NCBI RefSeq assembly: GCF_003044445.1
Contig: NZ_POWX01000019.1
Coordinates: 1 to 42,880, forward strand
Length of the DNA stretch: 42,880 nt
From: Neisseria mucosa
GTDB taxonomy: Bacteria; Pseudomonadota; Gammaproteobacteria; Burkholderiales; Neisseriaceae
Direction of reading: 5' to 3'
The notes under the pieces were generated by a model, which searched no databases, was not told where the DNA came from, and was given only the letters and a program-made list of their open reading frames with translations. Both the position numbers and the translations under genes were made by a program. The first letter of the stretch is position 1; every line of letters starts with the position of its first letter. Of this stretch, positions 39,303 to 42,880 are shown in pieces.

Positions 39303-39359
39303 TTACCAATCCTTACACTTTACGGCATAATGGCGGATTGTTTTTCCGAGGAGAATTTC

Positions 39360-40613
39360 ATGTCCGTCAAAACCCCGTCCAAAACCCCGTCGCTTTTCGG
39401 CGGCGCCATGATTATCGCCGGTACGGTTATCGGCGCAGGTATGCTTGCCAACCCGACCGCCACCTCCGGCGTCTGGTTTACAGGCTCGCTGATTGTGTTG
39501 CTTTACACTTGGTTTTCCATGCTCTCCAGCGGTCTGATGATCCTTGAAGTCAATACCCACTATCCTCACGGCGCCAGCTTCGACACCATGGTCAAAGACC
39601 TGCTCGGACCGATTTGGAACGCCATCAACGGCATTGCCGTCGCCTTCGTTTTATACCTGCTCACCTATGCCTATATCTTCGTCGGCGGCGACTTGACCGC
39701 CAAAGGCCTAGGCAGCGCGGTTGGAAGCGAAATTTCGCTCACCGTCGGACAACTCGTTTTCTTCGGCATCCTCGCCTTTTGCGTGTGGGCGTCGGCACGA
39801 TTGGTCGACCGCTTCACCAGCGTCCTCATCGGCGGCATGGTGCTGACTTTCATCTGGGCGACCGGCGGACTGATTGCCGATGCCAAACTGCCCATCCTCT
39901 TCGACACCCAAGCCCCCGCAGGCACCAGCTACTGGATTTACGTCGCCACCGCCCTGCCCGTCTGCCTCGCATCCTTTGGCTTCCACGGCAACGTCTCCAG
40001 CCTGCTCAAATACTTTAAAGGCGATGCGCCCAAAGTGGCGAAATCCATCTGGGCAGGTACACTGATTGCGCTCGTGATTTACGTCCTGTGGCAAATCGCC
40101 ATCCAAGGCAACTTGCCGCGCAGCGAGTTCGCCCCCGTGATTGCCGCCGAAGGACAAGTCTCCGTCCTCATCGAAACACTGTCCAAATTCGCCCAAACCG
40201 GCAGCATGGACAAAGTGTTGACCCTCTTCTCCTACATGGCGATTGCCACTTCCTTCCTCGGCGTAACGCTCGGCCTCTTTGATTACATCGCCGACATCTT
40301 CAAATGGAACGACAGCGTGTCCGGCCGCACCAAAACCGCCGCCCTCACCTTCCTGCCGCCCCTGATTTTCTGTCTGTTGTATCCAACAGGCTTCGTTACC
40401 GCCATCGGCTACGTCGGTCTGGCGGCAACCATTTGGACCGGCATCATCCCCGCCATGCTGCTCTACCATTCGCGCCAAAAATTCGGTGCAGGCAAAAACT
40501 ACAAGATTTACGGCGGATTCGGACTGATGGTTTGGGTTTTCCTCTTCGGCGTCGTCAACATCGCCGCGCAGGTATTGAGCCAGCTCGAACTCGTCCCCGT
40601 GTTCAAAGGCTGA
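39360..40613 (+). CDS. Aromatic amino-acid permease (HAAAP family, Mtr/TyrP/TnaB type)
   Basis: This 417-aa inner-membrane protein has eleven predicted spans. The start LFGGAMIIAGTVIGAGMLANPTATSGVWF is the typical first span of the hydroxy/aromatic amino-acid permease family. Further family segments are LEVNTHYPHGASFDTMVKDLLG, PVCLASFGFHGNVSSLLKYF and ATSFLGVTLGLFDYIADIF. It imports tryptophan or tyrosine by proton symport; which one cannot be told here. GAGGAG at 39346-39351 fixes ATG 39360 over an upstream frame start at 39330. Confidence 0.9.
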   Translation: MSVKTPSKTPSLFGGAMIIAGTVIGAGMLANPTATSGVWFTGSLIVLLYTWFSMLSSGLMILEVNTHYPHGASFDTMVKDLLGPIWNAINGIAVAFVLYLLTYAYIFVGGDLTAKGLGSAVGSEISLTVGQLVFFGILAFCVWASARLVDRFTSVLIGGMVLTFIWATGGLIADAKLPILFDTQAPAGTSYWIYVATALPVCLASFGFHGNVSSLLKYFKGDAPKVAKSIWAGTLIALVIYVLWQIAIQGNLPRSEFAPVIAAEGQVSVLIETLSKFAQTGSMDKVLTLFSYMAIATSFLGVTLGLFDYIADIFKWNDSVSGRTKTAALTFLPPLIFCLLYPTGFVTAIGYVGLAATIWTGIIPAMLLYHSRQKFGAGKNYKIYGGFGLMVWVFLFGVVNIAAQVLSQLELVPVFKG

Positions 40614-40633
40614 CAACCACCCGAACTGATCAA

Positions 40634-40682
40634 AAAAGGTCGTCTGAAACTCCATCAAAGGTTTTTTTCAGACGACCTTTTC
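40634..40682. terminator. DUS-pair terminator after the permease gene
   Basis: AAAAAAGGTCGTCTGAAA pairs with TTTCAGACGACCTTTT. Confidence 0.92.
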
Positions 40683-40754
40683 TATATTTCGCATAGACAG
40701 TATCAGTCCCTTAAAAATCCATTGCATTTTCGCTCAATCCATTAACATTTAACC

Positions 40755-40784
40755 TTGTTGGAAACACAGTTTGTTTGTTAGTAT
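40755..40784 (+). promoter_or_regulatory. Likely promoter of pta
   Basis: TTGTTG (40755-40760) and TAGTAT (40779-40784) are 18 bases apart, about 70 bases before the pta start. Moderate match. Confidence 0.5.
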
Positions 40785-40853
40785 TAAGCCCAGTGCCGTT
40801 ACGTCCGCATCACGGCGGCGACGGAGAACCTCCATACAGAAAGGACACACATC

Positions 40854-42356
40854 ATGGCTAAATTATTGGTCGTTCCGGTATCTGCCGGTTTGGACGCCAC
40901 TGCCGCAAGCAAAGCCTTTGCCGCAGCCTTGGGCGCGCAAGTTTTCCAACCGCTCGACGCATCCGCCGAAACCCTGTTGGCACAAGGCAAAAGCGACGAC
41001 TGGTTTGACGCTGTGGTCGGCAAAGCCGTCGCACTCAATACTGACAAACTCGTTATCGAAGGTATCGCCCCCGATGCGGACAAACTCTTCCTGTCCGGCA
41101 AAAACGTCGAGCTGGCACTGTCTTTGGATGCGGGCGTAGTCTTGGCATTGCAATCTGACAATGCCGATGCAGCCGAAGTGGCACACCGAATCAACCTTGC
41201 CAAACAGCTTTACACCAACGCACCGGGTCTTCTGGAAGGCTTCATTATCGAAGGCGCGGCAGCATCCGTAGGCGAAGAAGTCGCCCGCCTGACCGGACTG
41301 GCGTTCTACGGCTCAAGCAGCGCGCTCAAAGACGTATCTGCTTTGGCAAAACGCGAAGCCTCCCGCCTTTCTCCCGCCCAATTCCGTTACAACCTGATTG
41401 ATTTTGCCCGCAAAGCCGATATGCGCATCGTCCTGCCTGAAGGCGCAGAACCGCGCACCGTCGCCGCAGCCGCCATCTGCCACGAAAAAGGCATCGCCCG
41501 CTGCGTCCTGCTTGCCAAACGCGAAGAAGTTGAAGCCGTTGCCAAAGAACGCGGCATCAACCTGCCTGACTCTTTGGAAATCGTCGATCCTGCTACATTG
41601 GTCGAGCAATACGTAGAGCCGATGTGTGAATTGCGCAAATCCAAAGGTCTGACCCCTGAAGACGCCCGCAAACAACTGCAAGACACCGTTGTCCTCGGCA
41701 CCATGATGATGGCGCAAAACGACGTGGACGGCTTGGTATCCGGTGCCGTTCATACGACCGCCAACACCATCCGCCCAGCCTTACAGCTGATTAAAACCGC
41801 ACCGGGAGCAAGCCTCGTGTCCAGCGTATTCTTCATGCTGCTGCCTAATCAAGTCCTCGTCTTCGGCGACTGCGCGGTCAACCCGAATCCGACGCCCGAA
41901 CAGCTTGCCGATATCGCCATCCAATCCGCCGATACCGCAAAAGCCTTCGGTATCCCGCCTAAAGTTGCCATGATTTCTTACTCCACCATCAACTCAGGCA
42001 GCGGCCCTGATGTCGATGCCGTGATTGAAGCGACCAAACTGGCGAAAGAAAAACGCCCGGACTTGGAAATTGATGGCCCGCTGCAATACGATGCGGCTAC
42101 CGTGCCTGAAATCGGCAAAACTAAAGCACCTGAAAGCACTGTCGCCGGTCAGGCAGCCGTCCTGATTTTCCCGAACCTCAACACCGGCAACTGTACTTAC
42201 AAAGCCGTACAACGCAGCGCCAACGTCCTGAGCGTCGGTCCGTTGTTGCAAGGTTTGCGCAAACCGGTCAACGACCTCTCCCGCGGCGCATTGGTAGAAG
42301 ACATCGTCTTCACCATCGCTCTGACAGCGGTTCAGGCAAAACAAATGGCTGGCTGA
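40854..42356 (+). CDS. pta: Phosphate acetyltransferase
   Basis: Pta converts acetyl-CoA and phosphate to acetyl phosphate, which AckA turns into acetate and ATP. The 500-aa protein is shorter than the roughly 714-aa E. coli enzyme: the N-terminal P-loop-like region is reduced (about residues 1-175). The C-terminal catalytic PTA_PTB domain is complete (RIVLPEGAEPRTVAAAAICHEKGIA, DGLVSGAVHTTANTIRPALQLIKT, VFGDCAVNPNPTPEQLADIAIQSA, MISYSTINSGSGPDVD, FPNLNTGNCTYKAVQR). AGAAAGGA lies before ATG 40854. ackA is not in view. This short form appears usual for neisseriae, as far as I recall. Confidence 0.96.
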   Translation: MAKLLVVPVSAGLDATAASKAFAAALGAQVFQPLDASAETLLAQGKSDDWFDAVVGKAVALNTDKLVIEGIAPDADKLFLSGKNVELALSLDAGVVLALQSDNADAAEVAHRINLAKQLYTNAPGLLEGFIIEGAAASVGEEVARLTGLAFYGSSSALKDVSALAKREASRLSPAQFRYNLIDFARKADMRIVLPEGAEPRTVAAAAICHEKGIARCVLLAKREEVEAVAKERGINLPDSLEIVDPATLVEQYVEPMCELRKSKGLTPEDARKQLQDTVVLGTMMMAQNDVDGLVSGAVHTTANTIRPALQLIKTAPGASLVSSVFFMLLPNQVLVFGDCAVNPNPTPEQLADIAIQSADTAKAFGIPPKVAMISYSTINSGSGPDVDAVIEATKLAKEKRPDLEIDGPLQYDAATVPEIGKTKAPESTVAGQAAVLIFPNLNTGNCTYKAVQRSANVLSVGPLLQGLRKPVNDLSRGALVEDIVFTIALTAVQAKQMAG

Positions 42357-42378
42357 TTACTTGAGTCTTTGAAGTAAA

Positions 42379-42426
42379 CAAAGGTCGTCTGAAAATCCTA
42401 AAATAAGGTTTTCAGACGACCTTTTT
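42379..42426. terminator. DUS-pair terminator after pta
   Basis: AAAGGTCGTCTGAAAA pairs with TTTTCAGACGACCTTTTT. Confidence 0.92.
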
Positions 42427-42449
42427 GATTGACGGAATACAGACAAGCT

Positions 42450-42630
42450 GAGACCTTTGCAATAACATAGGTTACTAAAATTTTATGCTCAATCTCATTT
42501 TCAAAATGCAAAACCTTTCTGATTTTTCCTACTTTTTGCTCAATATTAGGAAGGTTTTAGTCAATTGAAGATTTTTTGGCGCATTTTTATGCGTCAAATT
42601 TCGTTAACAGACTATTTTTGCAAAGGTCTC
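42450..42630. repeat. Miniature inverted-repeat element, copy B (181 bp)
   Basis: GAGACCTTTGCAATAAC at the left matches TTTTTGCAAAGGTCTC at the right in inverted order. The sequence is homologous along its length to 20696-20870 in opposite orientation. The flanks AAGCT (42445-42449 and 42631-42635) look like a target duplication. It has no coding capacity. The GACGCATAAAAATGCGCC part can form a hairpin. Confidence 0.88.
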
Positions 42631-42658
42631 AAGCTGAGATCTTTGTACAATTTCGGCG

Positions 42659-42718
42659 TAAGTAACAAAATGGAGGCTATTTCGGAGAACATTCTCCCTA
42701 AGTAACAAAATGGAGGCT
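42659..42718. repeat. Two 20-bp direct repeats near the transposase end
   Basis: TAAGTAACAAAATGGAGGCT occurs at 42659-42678 and again at 42699-42718, giving a 40-base period. They lie just past the stop codon of the truncated transposase frame, so they may belong to the 3' end of that insertion sequence. Confidence 0.75.
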
Positions 42719-42722
42719 GAGC

Positions 42723-42880
42723 CTAAGATTTAATTGAGAAATAATCCTTAATGAACCTAATCTTATTCTCCCTACTCATGCCGTGATGACACGCTAAAAG
42801 TCGTTTCATGTCCGAGAATGTGCCGTCAAGCAGATTGGTCGTATTCGGGATGTTTAAATCAGGATATTGCTCAAACACAA
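42723..42880 (-). CDS. C-terminal end of a transposase, cut by the window edge
   Basis: Reading leftward from the right edge, the frame encodes VFEQYPDLNIPNTTNLLDG, then TFSDMKRLLACHHGMSRENK and IRFIKDYFSIKS with stop TAG at 42725-42723. The NTTN..(L/E)(D/E)G.FS..K..L..H.G.S...K..F...F pattern is found at the C-terminus of several DDE transposase groups. The family cannot be fixed from 51 residues. Whether the element is complete is unknown since it continues outside the window. Confidence 0.65.
   Translation of the reverse strand, partial: VFEQYPDLNIPNTTNLLDGTFSDMKRLLACHHGMSRENKIRFIKDYFSIKS

Noticed and set aside
39708..40658. 316-codon minus-strand frame opposite the aromatic permease
   Set aside because: Strongly acidic, low-complexity-like antisense translation of a membrane-protein gene; no support as a real gene.
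1351..42426. Many repeats of AGGTCGTCTGAA/TTCAGACGACCT considered as a CRISPR-like or phage repeat set
   Set aside because: Copies are 10-12 bases, scattered at gene ends and in genes, mostly in inverted pairs with T runs: the neisserial DUS, not an array with spacers.

Overview
This window is chromosomal DNA from a commensal Neisseria. The 12-mer AGGTCGTCTGAA recurs throughout, often as inverted pairs forming transcription terminators. This is the DNA uptake sequence (DUS) dialect of the N. mucosa/sicca/macacae/subflava type, not the meningococcal ATGCCGTCTGAA. Correia elements (CREE), dRS3/NIME repeats and the gene content (pglL, dnrN, a tdfH-like receptor, a farR/nadR-like regulator) agree. 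The species assignment is inference.

Layout. 1-338: the start of a P4-type integrase, with a stop at codon 6, runs off the left edge beside a tRNA-Leu(CAA) gene. 628-4567: a Sco-type copper lipoprotein, a 156-bp CREE, hisG, a frameshifted GIY-YIG protein open in frame into hisD, and hisD. 4615-5861: an IS3-family element inside the DUS terminator after hisD. 5904-9146: sulfate importer genes cysA, cysW and cysT (minus strand), with cysT separated by a repeat-filled gap. 9381-11466: dnrN, a lipoprotein split at a C7 tract, tRNA-Asn and an nfsB-like nitroreductase. 11602-17230: a DUF2069 membrane protein coupled to pglL, then recC. 17408-20870: two miniature elements flank a TonB-dependent receptor resembling TdfH/CbpA, preceded by a Zur-box match. 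20931-23092: a DUF333 lipoprotein, an M48 metallopeptidase lipoprotein and pbpG (minus strand). 23413-27507: clpX and acnB. 27652-32638: a DAHP-synthase-like protein lacking the active-site motifs, an AsmA-family protein, gapA and a thioredoxin-like protein. 32979-36927: farR/nadR-like, an HpaC-type flavin reductase, murU, a 107-bp CREE that forms the end of a rarD-like gene, luxS and cyaY. 36998-42356: lptM, lysA, rfbC, an aromatic amino-acid permease and pta. 42450-42880: another miniature element, paired direct repeats and the end of a transposase.

Most of the window is housekeeping: histidine and lysine synthesis, sulfate import, central carbon flow (acnB, gapA, pta), envelope and protein quality control, and recombination. 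Mobility is concentrated at both edges and in intergenic gaps. I found no CRISPR array, no complete prophage and no clearly new multigene system. The most useful leads are the possible phase-variable lipoprotein, the GIY-YIG/hisD arrangement, the degenerate DAHP-synthase-like protein, the miniature element family, and the CREE that has become the 3' end of a coding sequence.
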